Positions 8,631 through 17,482 of a stretch of DNA of 35,110 bases are shown piece by piece (the stretch's first letter is position 1; each line of letters opens with the position of its first letter). The DNA comes from Pirellulales bacterium (GTDB lineage Bacteria; Planctomycetota; Planctomycetia; Pirellulales; JAICIG01): contig JAICLL010000057.1 in assembly GCA_025927475.1 (NCBI GenBank), positions 1 through 35,110 on the forward strand, read 5' to 3'. The notes beneath the pieces were generated by a model, which was not told the DNA's origin, searched no databases, and saw only the letters and a program-made list of their open reading frames with translations. Both the position numbers and the translations under genes were made by a program.

Positions 8631-9580
8631 TTCACGCCTACCTCGTGTTCAAGCGGCAACTCCTCCAGCGCAAACCTCACTCTCAGCGAAACACGCACGG
8701 GAATCTCGGCCAGCTTCACCGAGGCCAGCGACTGCTGCTGCATTCCGTAAGACTGTTGCATCGCATAGGGGTTGTTCTGCGGCGTCGCAACTTCGTCAAT
8801 CGACAGCACGGGTCCGAGCTTGGCGCGGGCCAATCGAGCGAGCTTTTCGCCGCGGGCGGTGGCATCTTCAAACGCGCGTTCATACGCCCGATCGTGCAAG
8901 ACCTGCGGATCGCTGATGAAAAAAGCCACCACCGGCTGGGCATTCTGATTGTGCACGATGATGTTGCCAAACTGGTTGACGGCCATATTGCGAACCTGGC
9001 TCATGCCGAGCGTCGCGCCGGCGTCTTGGGCCGTGTCGAGAATCTTGCCGATGGTGTCGATCAACTCCTTTTCCGACATTTGATCGATGTCGTTCACCTT
9101 GAGCAGCAGCGAGCGGCCGATGGCCACGTGCGCCTTGCGGGCCTGGCCACGGGCGGCGACGCCGATCACTCGGGCGTTCTGATTGGCCACGGTGCTGGCG
9201 AACACCAGGTCGCCTTGTTCGACGGCCAGCCGTTCGATGCCGAGCTTTTCAAACGCTTCGGTAATTCGCCGCAGGGCGTCGTCGTATTTAAGGATGGCGT
9301 CGCTGGTGAGTTCGGCGGCGCCGGCGGCCTGCACGTCGATTTCCAAGCGGTTGGGCCGGGCCTTGGCTTCGCCGTTGCCCGCCACGGTGATCGCGCGTTC
9401 CTCGGCATCCACGATGGTACACACGACCGATAGCGCAAGCGCGGCGCCAACAATCCACCGGTGGCTGGGGCAGAGCCGCGGCGAAATCAGCACGTTCTTG
9501 TCACAAGGCGGCGTCGCCCCGCAGTTCACAGAACGCCACGGAGGGCGTTCCCTACAGAGGCTGATCGCAAAACAAACCAT
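8627..9580 (-). CDS. SIMPL-domain (DUF541) periplasmic protein, first of three tandem paralogues
   Basis: The ATG at 9580 has GGAG six bases upstream and is preferred to an in-frame TTG at 9604; a GTG just before [10 protein letters not shown] is a third option. The product is about 317 residues. Between the start and the hydrophobic core IVGAALALSVVCTIVDA it translates a family A copy and a partial family B copy. The SIMPL domain follows: ITVAGNGEAKARPNRLEIDV, KYDDALRRITEAFEKLGI, DAGATLGMSQV, and the late AYERAFEDATARGEKLARLARAKLG helix. It is presumed periplasmic. The stop overlaps the next paralogue's start by four bases, so the three genes form one translationally coupled unit. A 91-base repeat-filled gap separates it from the PQQ/TPR gene upstream. 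Confidence 0.88.
   Translation of the reverse strand: MVCFAISLCRERPPWRSVNCGATPPCDKNVLISPRLCPSHRWIVGAALALSVVCTIVDAEERAITVAGNGEAKARPNRLEIDVQAAGAAELTSDAILKYDDALRRITEAFEKLGIERLAVEQGDLVFASTVANQNARVIGVAARGQARKAHVAIGRSLLLKVNDIDQMSEKELIDTIGKILDTAQDAGATLGMSQVRNMAVNQFGNIIVHNQNAQPVVAFFISDPQVLHDRAYERAFEDATARGEKLARLARAKLGPVLSIDEVATPQNNPYAMQQSYGMQQQSLASVKLAEIPVRVSLRVRFALEELPLEHEVGVK
9460..9484 (+). repeat. Partial palindromic repeat family B copy
   Basis: GGTGGCTGGGGCAGAGCC is shared with the full copies, but the right arm of the palindrome has diverged. It lies directly against the signal-peptide core of the first SIMPL gene. Confidence 0.65.
9530..9556 (+). repeat. Palindromic repeat family A, single copy
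   Basis: CAGAACGCCACGGAGGGCGT followed by TCCCTACAG. It lies inside the 5' coding region of the first SIMPL gene. A facing partner is not visible. Confidence 0.75.
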
Positions 9581-9609
9581 TCCGCACTCCAAACCCCAAA
9601 CCAAATGCT

Positions 9610-9671
9610 CCGGGGCGTCGCCAAGGCTCCGCCTCAGCCACCGGACAGGAAAAATCGAAAATCCAAAATCG
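9610..9671 (-). repeat. Composite repeat B plus C, inverted relative to 5306-5365
   Basis: Family B on the minus strand (9610-9642) and family C (9651-9671). C ends on the base beside the stop codon (9672-9674) of the PQQ/TPR gene, as B does at 5365 and C does at 15377. B here has two changes that keep the stem partly intact. Confidence 0.78.
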
Positions 9672-11882
9672 CTACTTCGCCGCCGTCACCTCATCGCCCT
9701 TGTGAGAAGCGCTGAGCGGATACGCCGTCACCGACAGATTCGAGACACTCAACAATTGATCGGCCGTGGCCAGCAATACTCCGCCCAACGAATCGAGATC
9801 GCCGCCGCGAAACAGCCGCACCGTGTCGCCGTTGGATTTGTCGAGCTCGAAAATGCCGCGCGACGTGAATTGATAAATCCGATCGGCGGTCAGCAACGGG
9901 CGAATCCAGCCGGTGGCCGTGGGCAAGGTGGCGGCCCATTTCAATTTCCGATCGGCCAGGTCGATGGCCATCACGTCTTCGCCCGTCAGGTAAAGCTGGT
10001 CGCCATCGACGCCCACGATCATGGCCGACTCGCTCACCGGGCGTTTCCACAACACCTTGGGTCCGGCCAGATCGATCGCGTAGATCCGATCAGACCGCAT
10101 GCCTTTCAGGTACATGACGCCGCCCACGATACACGGGGGCCCGGCGGTCGAAAGCGTTTGGGCCTGGTTGTACCAATAGTTGGGGTCGGGCGCCGACGAG
10201 TCGTAGGCAAAACCCCACTCGATCGCGCCGCCTTGGGCATCGAGCGCCAACAGGCCGCCCGCGTGCGTGTCGACATAGAGCTTGCCGCCGCTGAGCAGCA
10301 GCGAGGGCTGGGCCGAGCGGCGATGCCACATTTGCGAGGGATCGACCTGGTGCGTGCCCAAGAGCGTCGACCAGAGCAGCTTGCCATCGGCGGCTTGTAG
10401 ACACAGGCAGTGCGCCTCGGCGCCTTGGCCGTTTTTGGCGGCGGCCACATACACGCGATCGCCCGCCACCACTGGGCGGCCCTGCACGTTCCACTGCTGC
10501 AGGTCGTTGATGGTTTGCGAGCTCCAGCCCGGCTTGCCGGTGGCCGCCTCCCAACGCCCGATGCGGAACGGCTGCCCCTGCTGGCCGATCTGAGCCACGT
10601 CGCGATAGACGCACCAGAGCGTATCGCCCGATACCACAATGCTGTATTGCTCGGGGAAATGAAACTGATTGTTCTGCACCTTCTGCGGCAAATCGCTGAG
10701 GCGGCCAGTGCGCCACAGCAGCTTGCCGGTTTTCTGATCGAGGGCCAGCAGGTAACCCATGTAGTTGAGATAGACCCGCTGCGTATCGAGCGCGACGGCG
10801 GGCACCATCTCGGTCACCGGGAAACGAATCTGCCCGCCCCAGTTGGCCCCGACCTGGGCCAGCGAGTGTGCCTCTTGCACTCCAAACACGCGGAACTGCC
10901 AGTTCGGCTCCGGCCCGGCGGGAAGTTCGACTTCGGCCCGCGCTGCGCCGGTTTCGGCCAGGTCGAGCGGCGGCGCGGCGTCGCGCTTCGAGGCCAATGC
11001 TCGCAGGTGCTCTTCCGCCGGCACCGTCTGGCCGCCCAGCACCACGGTTTCGCCGGCATGCCGCTGATGCACCGCCCGCACCAGTTCGTCAAATTCATCC
11101 CAATGCCCGCCGCGAGCACGGGCGATGGCCGTCTTCACCAGCAGCCGCACACGCGGCAAGGCGGTTTCGGGCTGCCATCGCAACACGGCCTGCCAGCAGT
11201 CGGCGGCTTTGTCCATCTCGCCTTGCTCAAAGTAAATGTCGCCCAAGCGGTCGGCCGCGGTATCGCCCACCGAGGTAATAAAGTAGTCGGAAAAAACCTT
11301 GCGGAGCTTGTCGACCTCGTCTTTGCCCTGCGCTTGTTCGAGCAACGCCTTGGCTTCGGCGTCGTGAAACAGCCGGTAGGCTTGCTTGCCGGCGGCGGGC
11401 AACTCGGCCAACGCCTGGCGAACCACCAGCCGCGTGGGCATATAAAGTCCCTCGTCGCCGGGCGTGAGCGCGTTGGCATCGGCCTGCTGAACTTTTTCGA
11501 GTTCTTTGAAAGCCCGTTCCCAGGTGCCCTTTTCGCTCAACCGGCGAAACTCGGCCAAAGCCTCGGTAACTTCGCTTTTCTGGGCGGGCAGCGAGAAGGC
11601 GCGTTTTTTCTTTTCTTCATCGTCTTTGTTGTCGGTTTGCACGGCCACCGGCGCCGCGATCATGATCTGCGCGCGGGCCGGCGCAACCCGCGCTAGCAAG
11701 ACAATACCGACGAGCAGCAAGGTAGCCCCGGCCCTTGTGGCCGGCGTACTGAGATCGACGCGGCAACCGCCCGGCACAAGGCCGGGAGCTACCTTTGCCG
11801 CGGCGTGGACGCGCGGCGCGAGCGTTGTATGTCCAGCGTCGTTGGCCGGCTTTCGACAATCGATCACAGAATTGATTCCCAT
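9672..11882 (-). CDS. Exported TPR plus PQQ-type beta-propeller protein
   Basis: The ATG at 11882 (GGAG nine bases upstream) is preferred to a GTG at 11945; the product is about 736 residues. The N-region translates an inverted-repeat doublet (family D) before the core ATLLLVGIVLLARVAPARAQ. A charged linker and a helical TPR-like region follow (GDIYFEQGEMDKAADCWQAV). The C-terminal two thirds is a PQQ/BamB-type propeller with repeated blade motifs such as LLALDQKTGKLLWRT, CLQAADGKLLWST, LLALDAQGGAIEW, YAIDLAGPKVLWKR and MAIDLADRKLKWAA. These propellers bind protein partners; enzymatic quinoprotein residues were not identified. It is the first gene of the minus-strand block and is divergent from the DUF1549 gene at 12132. 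Confidence 0.87.
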   Translation of the reverse strand: MGINSVIDCRKPANDAGHTTLAPRVHAAAKVAPGLVPGGCRVDLSTPATRAGATLLLVGIVLLARVAPARAQIMIAAPVAVQTDNKDDEEKKKRAFSLPAQKSEVTEALAEFRRLSEKGTWERAFKELEKVQQADANALTPGDEGLYMPTRLVVRQALAELPAAGKQAYRLFHDAEAKALLEQAQGKDEVDKLRKVFSDYFITSVGDTAADRLGDIYFEQGEMDKAADCWQAVLRWQPETALPRVRLLVKTAIARARGGHWDEFDELVRAVHQRHAGETVVLGGQTVPAEEHLRALASKRDAAPPLDLAETGAARAEVELPAGPEPNWQFRVFGVQEAHSLAQVGANWGGQIRFPVTEMVPAVALDTQRVYLNYMGYLLALDQKTGKLLWRTGRLSDLPQKVQNNQFHFPEQYSIVVSGDTLWCVYRDVAQIGQQGQPFRIGRWEAATGKPGWSSQTINDLQQWNVQGRPVVAGDRVYVAAAKNGQGAEAHCLCLQAADGKLLWSTLLGTHQVDPSQMWHRRSAQPSLLLSGGKLYVDTHAGGLLALDAQGGAIEWGFAYDSSAPDPNYWYNQAQTLSTAGPPCIVGGVMYLKGMRSDRIYAIDLAGPKVLWKRPVSESAMIVGVDGDQLYLTGEDVMAIDLADRKLKWAATLPTATGWIRPLLTADRIYQFTSRGIFELDKSNGDTVRLFRGGDLDSLGGVLLATADQLLSVSNLSVTAYPLSASHKGDEVTAAK
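11719..11796. repeat. Inverted-repeat doublet, family D
   Basis: AAGGTAGCCCCGGCCCTTGT at the left pairs with ACAAGGCCGGGAGCTACCTT at the right (two or three mismatches), about 38 bases apart. Each arm also carries its own GGCC-rich palindrome. The unit is translated in frame in the N-region of the PQQ/TPR protein. No second locus of this family is seen in the window. Confidence 0.75.
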
Positions 11883-12033
11883 CGGACCCGGCTCCGTCCA
11901 GCAAGACGAGTTGTATCGCGCGCCTGCAGCGGCGTTGCATTCCACTGTTCGGGCGGCGCCTCCAAATCTTTAGGCGATTAGAAGCCACCGGCGCGCGGAA
12001 TTCAAGCAATTCGGTCTCACCGCGCCGAAAAGC

Positions 12034-12063
12034 TTGTAAAACCCGCCGCCCACCTGCTAAAGT
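12034..12063 (+). promoter_or_regulatory. Weak candidate promoter for the DUF1549/DUF1553 gene
   Basis: TTGTAA and TAAAGT are separated by 18 bases, 69 bases before the ATG at 12132. They lie in the divergent region between two operons. The match is moderate and unproven. A good ribosome site, AGGAGG, follows at 12117-12122. Confidence 0.3.
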
Positions 12064-12131
12064 GACGGCGACGGGGGGCTTTCGGTTCCGCACCCGATGG
12101 AATCAGTTCCACGCTGCCAGGAGGCGTCCGC

Positions 12132-13796
12132 ATGTCTACTCGGGCGTGTTCACACGGTCGTTGCCGCCAGCGAGGCGTTGCGGCGGCACTGGCCATTGCC
12201 AGTTGTTTGCTGGCTGCCGTCGTCCAGGCACAAGACGCTTGCCGGCCCGTCGCCGCGTCGCCCGCTGTCGCGGGCGATCTGCTCGATGCCGGCAAGTTGG
12301 CGGCCAAAATCGACGAAGTCTTGACGGCCGACTGGCAAGCGTCGCAGGTGAACGTCGCGCCGCGGGCCGACGATGCGGAGTTTCTGCGGCGGGTGTATCT
12401 AGACATCGCCGGCAAGATACCCAGCGTGGCCGAGGCCCGTGAGTTTCTCGACGATGAGCGACCCGACAAGCGGCGGCGGCTGATCGAAGACCTGGCGAAC
12501 CGCGGCAGCTTCGCCGCGCACTTTGCCAACGTGTGGCGCGATCTGCTGCTGCCCGGCGCGAATATGAATCTGGAAACACGCGGCTTGGCCGGCCCCTTTG
12601 AGACCTGGCTGCGCGTGCGATTCGCCGCCAACGTGCCTTACGACCAATTGGTGGCCGAGTTGATCACCGCGCGCTTGGCCGCGCCGGCGCAGCCCAATCC
12701 GCTTGCGCGCGCGGTGACGGCGCCCAGTCCCGGCGCGTTCTTTCAGGTCAACGAAAACAAGCCCGAAAACTTGGCTGCCAATACGTCTCGCATTTTTCTG
12801 GGAATGCAGGTGCAATGCGCCCAGTGCCACGATCATCCGTTTTCGCACTGGCGAAGACACGAGTTCTGGGCGCTGGCCGCCTTCTTTAGCAATCTGCAAC
12901 CCGCCGCGCCCGAGGGCGAGGCCGCCGAGACGCCGACCGCGGTGAGCGCCGCGGGGCTGAGCATCAAGGTGCCTGAAACCGACCTGGTGGTCGAAGCCAA
13001 GTTTCTCGATGGCTCGCCGCCACAACTGCGCTCCGGCGAAGACCCACGGCTGGCGCTGAGCCGCTGGGTGACCAGCCGCGACAACCCGTATTTCGCACGG
13101 GCCGCCGTCAACCGCTTGTGGGACCACTTCTTCGGCCGCGGGTTTGTCGATCCGGTCGACGACCTGGATGAAGCCAATCCGCCGGTTTATCCCGAGCTGT
13201 TTGCGGAAGTGGCGCGGCAATTCATCGCCCACGATTGCGATTTGAAGTACCTGGTGCGGACGATCACGCTCACTCGGGCGTATCAGCTCTCCAGCCGCAC
13301 CGCCTCGGCCAGTCAAAGCGAGCTCGAACATTTCGCGCGGATGCCGCTGAAGCGGATGACGCCCGAACAGCTTTACGACAGCCTGGTGCAAGCCACGGGT
13401 TTCCGCGATGGCAACACTGGGCAGCAGCCGCAGAACCCGTTTGGCAATGACAGCGTCCGCGACCAATTTCTCGCCAAATTCGCCGATCAAAGCGCCCGCC
13501 GCAGCGAAGCGCAGACTTCGATTCCGCAGGCGCTGTCGCTGATGAACGGCACGTTCACGTCCGACGCCACCAGCCTCCAGCGTAGTCAGATCATGTCGGC
13601 GATCATCGAATTGCCGGTGCTCGACACCGCCGGGCGGATCGACACCTTATGCCTGGCGACCCTCAGCCGGCGACCCGACGCCGAGGAATCGAAGCTGCTA
13701 CATGATTACGCGCAACAATCTGCCGAGGAGAAGCAAGCCTTGGCCGATGTGTTTTGGGCATTGCTCAACAGCGCAGAGTTTATTTTCAACCATTAG
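12132..13796 (+). CDS. DUF1549/DUF1553 (PSD1-type) exported protein
   Basis: A 554-residue protein; the start is supported by AGGAGG ending nine bases before the ATG. Signal peptide core VAAALAIASCLLAAVVQA. The DUF1549 part begins near LAAKIDEVLTADW and contains EFLRRVYLDIAGKIPSVAEA and a heme-type CAQCH motif (C229, C232, H233). The DUF1553 part has RLALSRWVTSRDNPYFARAA, VNRLWDHFFGRGFVDPVDD, and the C-terminal LMNGTF and LNSAEFIFNH. Unlike the gene at 27352 it lacks the separate N-terminal cytochrome-like domain. These families are greatly expanded in Planctomycetota, always exported, and always paired with DUF1501 genes as here; their biochemical role is not established. The one CxxCH might bind heme c. 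Confidence 0.9.
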   Translation: MSTRACSHGRCRQRGVAAALAIASCLLAAVVQAQDACRPVAASPAVAGDLLDAGKLAAKIDEVLTADWQASQVNVAPRADDAEFLRRVYLDIAGKIPSVAEAREFLDDERPDKRRRLIEDLANRGSFAAHFANVWRDLLLPGANMNLETRGLAGPFETWLRVRFAANVPYDQLVAELITARLAAPAQPNPLARAVTAPSPGAFFQVNENKPENLAANTSRIFLGMQVQCAQCHDHPFSHWRRHEFWALAAFFSNLQPAAPEGEAAETPTAVSAAGLSIKVPETDLVVEAKFLDGSPPQLRSGEDPRLALSRWVTSRDNPYFARAAVNRLWDHFFGRGFVDPVDDLDEANPPVYPELFAEVARQFIAHDCDLKYLVRTITLTRAYQLSSRTASASQSELEHFARMPLKRMTPEQLYDSLVQATGFRDGNTGQQPQNPFGNDSVRDQFLAKFADQSARRSEAQTSIPQALSLMNGTFTSDATSLQRSQIMSAIIELPVLDTAGRIDTLCLATLSRRPDAEESKLLHDYAQQSAEEKQALADVFWALLNSAEFIFNH

Positions 13797-13830
13797 AGAG
13801 ACGACGCAAACCTGCCAACTGCGAGAGGGG

Positions 13831-13932
13831 TTTTTGAACAGAAGGCAACGAAGAAAACAAAGGGGAGATGATAAGCGCCAAAGCGGCTGTCGCGTTTACT
13901 CTTCGTTTCCTTCGTTGCCTTCTGTTCAAAAG
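13831..13932. repeat. Inverted repeat, family E
   Basis: TTTGAACAGAAGGCAACGAA at the left is matched by TTCGTTGCCTTCTGTTCAAA at 13911-13930; the arms are more than 20 bases long with almost no mismatch and a spacer of about 57 bases. It lies between the DUF1549 stop and the DUF1501 start and could fold as a terminator-like or RNA-stabilising hairpin, but no T-run follows. Confidence 0.8.
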
Positions 13933-13956
13933 CTCCGGCTCGTCAATTCGTGAGGC

Positions 13957-13989
13957 ATGGTGGGACCCGCTGCGCTCGGCCCACCCTAC
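13957..13989. repeat. Palindromic repeat, family F
   Basis: GGTGGGACCCGCTGCGCTCG followed by GCCCACCCTAC. GGTGGG and CCCACC pair into a hairpin ending 17 bases before the DUF1501 GTG, just upstream of its ribosome site. Confidence 0.65.
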
Positions 13990-14005
13990 ATGAAAGGAAC
14001 GCCCC

Positions 14006-15376
14006 GTGACTCATACAAATCATTATCCCCTGGTGGAATCTCTTTCTCGGCGCGATTGGCTGCGGCTTTCGACGGCGGGGTTCGCCGCCTGCTCGATGTC
14101 GGGCTGGCTCGAAGCTCTGGCCGACAGCACCCTTGCAGACAGCCAGGCGCGGCCGGCCCGCGGCCGCTCGTGCATCCTGCTCTGGATGGCCGGCGGTCCT
14201 AGCCAGCTCGATACGTTCGACCTCAAGCCCGGCCACGCCAATGGCGGACAATTCAAGCCGATCGACACCAGCGTGTCGGGCATCAAGATCTCCGAGCATT
14301 TGCCGAGCCTGGCCAAACACGCCGAGCATCTGGCAATTGTCCGCTCGATGACCACCAAGGAAGGCGATCACAGCCGCGGCACCTACCTGATGCGCAATGG
14401 CTATCTGCCGCAGGGGCCGATCCGCTATCCGACGCTGGGCTCGGTGGTCTCGAAGCAACTGGGCCGCCCGGCAGCCGAGATTCCCAACTTTGTGAGCATC
14501 GGGCCGTACCGGTTTTTCAGCCCGCAGGCGTACAGCGCCGGCTTTCTCGGCTCGGAATACGACCCGCTGCTGGTGGGCGACGGCACAGCGGGCGGCGGCT
14601 CGCGCGACGACAACTATGGGCTGAAAGTGGCCGATCTCGAACCGAACCGAGAGGCGGCCAGCCAGGTCTCGCGGCGGCTGGAACTGCTCGGTTCGCTGAA
14701 CGACCGCTTTGTCGGGCGGCATCAGGTGCCGCTGGCCGTGGGGCACCGCATTGCCTACGACCGCGCGGTGCGGCTGATGCAAAGCGAGGCGGGCCGGGCC
14801 TTCAATCTCGACGACGAGCCGGACGAAATCCGCGACGCCTACGGCCGGCATCGTTTTGGCCAGGGCTGTCTGCTGGCGCGGCGCCTGGTCGAGCGCGGCG
14901 TGCCGTTTGTCGAAGTCACCCTCAGCGGCGTCGAAGGCAACGATATGGCTCTGGGCTGGGACACGCATGCCGACAACTTCGCCGCCGTCCGCCGCCTGTC
15001 GGGTGCGCTCGATAGCGGCTGGAGCATGCTCTTGCAAGAACTGAAGGAACGCGGATTGCTCGAAACCACAACCATTGTCTGGATGGGTGAGTTCGGACGC
15101 ACGCCGACGATCAATGCCAGCGGCGGACGCGATCATTTCCCCGCGGCTTGGAGCACCGTGCTGGCCGGCGGCGGCATCCGCGGCGGGCAAGTGATCGGCC
15201 GCACCAGCGCCGACGGCACGACGGTCGAAGACCGCCCGGTGACGGTCGCCGACCTATTGGCCACTGTCTGTATGTCACTGGGCATCGACCGCGAGGTGAG
15301 CAATATCTCGAATATCGGGCGGCCGATCAAGGTGGTGAACCCGGACGCGAAACCCATCCACGAAGCGCTGGCGTAG
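14006..15376 (+). CDS. DUF1501 protein with Tat signal
   Basis: A 456-residue protein starting at a GTG with AAAGGA about ten bases upstream. The N-terminus has a twin-arginine signal, SRRDWLRL (R15, R16), before a short hydrophobic stretch. The DUF1501 core follows: ILLWMAGGPSQLDTFDLKPG, GIKISEHLPSLAKHA, RSMTTKEGDHSRGTYLM, LARRLVERGVPFVEVTLSG, WDTHADNF, WMGEFGRTPTINASGGRDHF. The family resembles the alkaline-phosphatase/sulfatase fold and keeps the GxF/GRTP and RDH motifs, which look like a metal site; no activity is known. It is paired with the DUF1549/DUF1553 gene upstream. The family C repeat starts on the base after its TAG. Confidence 0.92.
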   Translation: MTHTNHYPLVESLSRRDWLRLSTAGFAACSMSGWLEALADSTLADSQARPARGRSCILLWMAGGPSQLDTFDLKPGHANGGQFKPIDTSVSGIKISEHLPSLAKHAEHLAIVRSMTTKEGDHSRGTYLMRNGYLPQGPIRYPTLGSVVSKQLGRPAAEIPNFVSIGPYRFFSPQAYSAGFLGSEYDPLLVGDGTAGGGSRDDNYGLKVADLEPNREAASQVSRRLELLGSLNDRFVGRHQVPLAVGHRIAYDRAVRLMQSEAGRAFNLDDEPDEIRDAYGRHRFGQGCLLARRLVERGVPFVEVTLSGVEGNDMALGWDTHADNFAAVRRLSGALDSGWSMLLQELKERGLLETTTIVWMGEFGRTPTINASGGRDHFPAAWSTVLAGGGIRGGQVIGRTSADGTTVEDRPVTVADLLATVCMSLGIDREVSNISNIGRPIKVVNPDAKPIHEALA

Positions 15377-15410
15377 GCGATTTTGGATTTTCGATTTTGG
15401 ATTTTCGATT
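15377..15410 (+). repeat. AT-rich direct repeat, family C
   Basis: Two and a half units of GATTTTGGATTTTC, starting directly after the stop codon of the DUF1501 gene. A facing copy lies at 15503-15538, giving an inverted pair about 92 bases apart. Confidence 0.8.
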
Positions 15411-15431
15411 GACTCAGCCACCCGGCCGACA

Positions 15432-17249
15432 ATGCGACACAAGCTAGCAACGATCAACGCGTCCGGAGGGTTTGAATTACTTAGGATGCGGCGAGGACAA
15501 CCCCAAATCCAAAATCCAAAATCCAAAATCCAAAATCGCAAAGCCCTAACCACCGGGGTGGCGCTGGCGATCGTCGTGCTTTTTGCATTGACATCAAACA
15601 CTCGCGGCGAGCAACTGGCGCCTCCGCCCGATGATGCGCAAGATATTCTGTTTCTCGGGCCGCTGCGCCCGGTCTGGATGCGGCTGCATGTGACGGTCGA
15701 CGGCAAGCCCTTTCGGCAGATCTGGCGTGCAAACATTGAACGGCTTTTCGCCGAAGCTGATGCCAACGGCGATGGCGTTGTCGCACACTCGGCGTCCGAT
15801 GCCTCCGCCGCCGCAACGCCTGATTCCATTGAGTCGCTCGCCAGTGCGGCGGCGGCTTATCTGGGTCAAGACGCGGCGCAAGCGCGTGCCGGGCTGAACC
15901 AACTGGCGGAAGCTTCGGGCGGAAGGCTCACGCCGGAAGCGCTGAAAGATTATTTCCAGCGCGTGGCCCCGCCGTTTACCGTGGCCGTCGGCTTAGGCCG
16001 CACCACCGCCGGGCAGGCGCTGTTTCCGTTGCTCGATGAAGACGGCGATCGGCAGTTGACCTCCGCCGAATTGGACCAGGCCGAAGCCAAGCTGCGCATC
16101 CGCGACTTCAACGACGACGAAAGCCTGACCCAAGGCGAGCTGGCCGATGCACCCAACGCCTCGCTGGCCGCAGCGGTGCGAACCGTCGAAGAAAACCAGC
16201 CCGGTCGTTTGCCGTCGGCGGGGCCGGTGGTGCTTCTGCCCGAAGGCGTTGATGCCGACGACGTTCGCCAGGTGATTCTTTCTCGCTACGACCGCAACCG
16301 CGACGGCCAACTGGCCACCGCCGGCGACCAGACCGAGCTACTGCCGACCGTCGGCCAAATGGCGCGCTTGCAACTAGCTGCGGGCGAAGCAATCGCCGGC
16401 GAGACGCTGCGGTTGTTTTGTCATGGTTCGCCCGATGTCGAGCTGACGATCGAGTTGGGCCGAGTGCAGTCGGGCGGCTCGCGGACCAGCCCGTTTCGCC
16501 GCGCTCGTCCCAAGAAAGCAGAAGCCGTGGCCCCGCAGCAAGCGTCGAGCGCCGATGCCTTGCAGAAAAAACTGCCCGACGGCAGTTGGGAAGTTTCGCT
16601 GACCGACGCCAGCCTGACGCTGCGGCGGAACAACCGTGATCCCTCGAAGAACAACGACCAGGGGCCGCGGCTGCAAAACTTCGACGCCGACGGCAACGGC
16701 TATCTGGACGAGAAAGAACTGGCCGGCGCCACGGGCCTGGCCGCCGATTTCGCCACGCTCGACGCCGATGGCGACGGCAAGATCTTTGCCGCCGAGTTGG
16801 AGGCATTTACGGAACGTCAACTTCGCGCGGCGGCCGCCCGGCTGCTGTTGGAAGTTTCCGACCTGGGGCAAGAGCTGTTTCATCATCTCGACGCCAATCA
16901 CGACTATCGCCTGAGCACACGCGAACTGCACAACGCCGCCGAAATCTTGTCGCAGATCGACGCCAACGACGACCATCGTCTGTCGGCCGACGAGATTCCG
17001 CAGCAACTGCTGCTGGAGCTGTCGCGCAATACGGCGGCGGGCGCCCAGGCCGAGCGCCGGGCGATCAACCGCGAGAAGCGGGTGCGCACGGCCACCAAGC
17101 GCGGCCCCGGTTGGTTTCAGAAGATGGACCGCAACGACGACGGCGAAGTCAGTCCGCGCGAGTTTCTCGGTCCGGCCGCCGCCTTTCAAAAGCTCGACGC
17201 CGATGGCAACGGAGTGATCGACGCCGAGGAAGCGGCCAAGTCACCGTGA
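15432..17249 (+). CDS. Exported multi-EF-hand protein
   Basis: Up to 605 residues from the ATG at 15432; an ATG at 15486 gives a shorter, more usual N-region, and neither has a good ribosome site. A family C repeat encodes QIQNPKSKIQNRK, then comes the signal core LTTGVALAIVVLFALTS. About ten EF-hand-like loops follow, several with full DxDxDG spacing: DANGDG (about residue 111), DEDGDR (202), DADGNG (417), DADGDG (about 440), DRNDDG (566) and DADGNG (589). Others are decayed (DANHDY, DANDDH). A beta-rich segment at about 300-400 separates the two groups. It probably binds calcium in the periplasm or outside the cell. It ends the DUF1549/DUF1501 operon; EF-hand proteins are common there in Planctomycetota. 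Confidence 0.85.
   Translation: MRHKLATINASGGFELLRMRRGQPQIQNPKSKIQNRKALTTGVALAIVVLFALTSNTRGEQLAPPPDDAQDILFLGPLRPVWMRLHVTVDGKPFRQIWRANIERLFAEADANGDGVVAHSASDASAAATPDSIESLASAAAAYLGQDAAQARAGLNQLAEASGGRLTPEALKDYFQRVAPPFTVAVGLGRTTAGQALFPLLDEDGDRQLTSAELDQAEAKLRIRDFNDDESLTQGELADAPNASLAAAVRTVEENQPGRLPSAGPVVLLPEGVDADDVRQVILSRYDRNRDGQLATAGDQTELLPTVGQMARLQLAAGEAIAGETLRLFCHGSPDVELTIELGRVQSGGSRTSPFRRARPKKAEAVAPQQASSADALQKKLPDGSWEVSLTDASLTLRRNNRDPSKNNDQGPRLQNFDADGNGYLDEKELAGATGLAADFATLDADGDGKIFAAELEAFTERQLRAAAARLLLEVSDLGQELFHHLDANHDYRLSTRELHNAAEILSQIDANDDHRLSADEIPQQLLLELSRNTAAGAQAERRAINREKRVRTATKRGPGWFQKMDRNDDGEVSPREFLGPAAAFQKLDADGNGVIDAEEAAKSP
15503..15538 (-). repeat. AT-rich direct repeat, family C, inverted copy
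   Basis: Four tandem units of CCAAAAT (reverse complement of family C). It is translated in the N-region of the EF-hand protein, giving the repeated residues QNPKSKIQN just before the signal-peptide core. Confidence 0.8.
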
Positions 17250-17482
17250 GGTTTTGCTTCGTCGGCAGATCGATCCGATGATGAAAGCGTGGTTGTTCAG
17301 CCCCGATCGATTGCCCGAATTGCTTGAAGGTGGCGATCGAAAGCGCCAGCATCACGCGGGCGGCAACGACACGGAATCCGTCCCCAGTCGGCGTCGCTGA
17401 ACCAGCCGAGGGCGGCTGGTCCAGATGGCTATTTTGCATGCCAAAACCGATCAGAAGCATGCCGTCCGCGGGTGTTGGCAGC

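Noticed and set aside
12399..13490. Long minus-strand frame of 363 codons opposite the DUF1549/DUF1553 gene
   Set aside because: It is antisense shadow: arginine-, histidine- and glutamine-rich, with no domain pattern, opposite a clearly conserved gene. High GC content makes such frames common.
13831..13932. Family E hairpin as a rho-independent terminator
   Set aside because: The stem is strong but is not followed by a T-run, and the loop is far too long for a canonical terminator.
13943..15190. Minus-strand frame of 415 codons opposite the first DUF1501 gene
   Set aside because: Its sequence includes a translated repeat and no recognisable domain; the sense gene is well supported.
15377..15538. 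Possible CRISPR array in AAATCC-type tandem repeats
   Set aside because: Units are about 7-14 bases with no spacers of regular length and no cas genes; these are low-complexity direct repeats.
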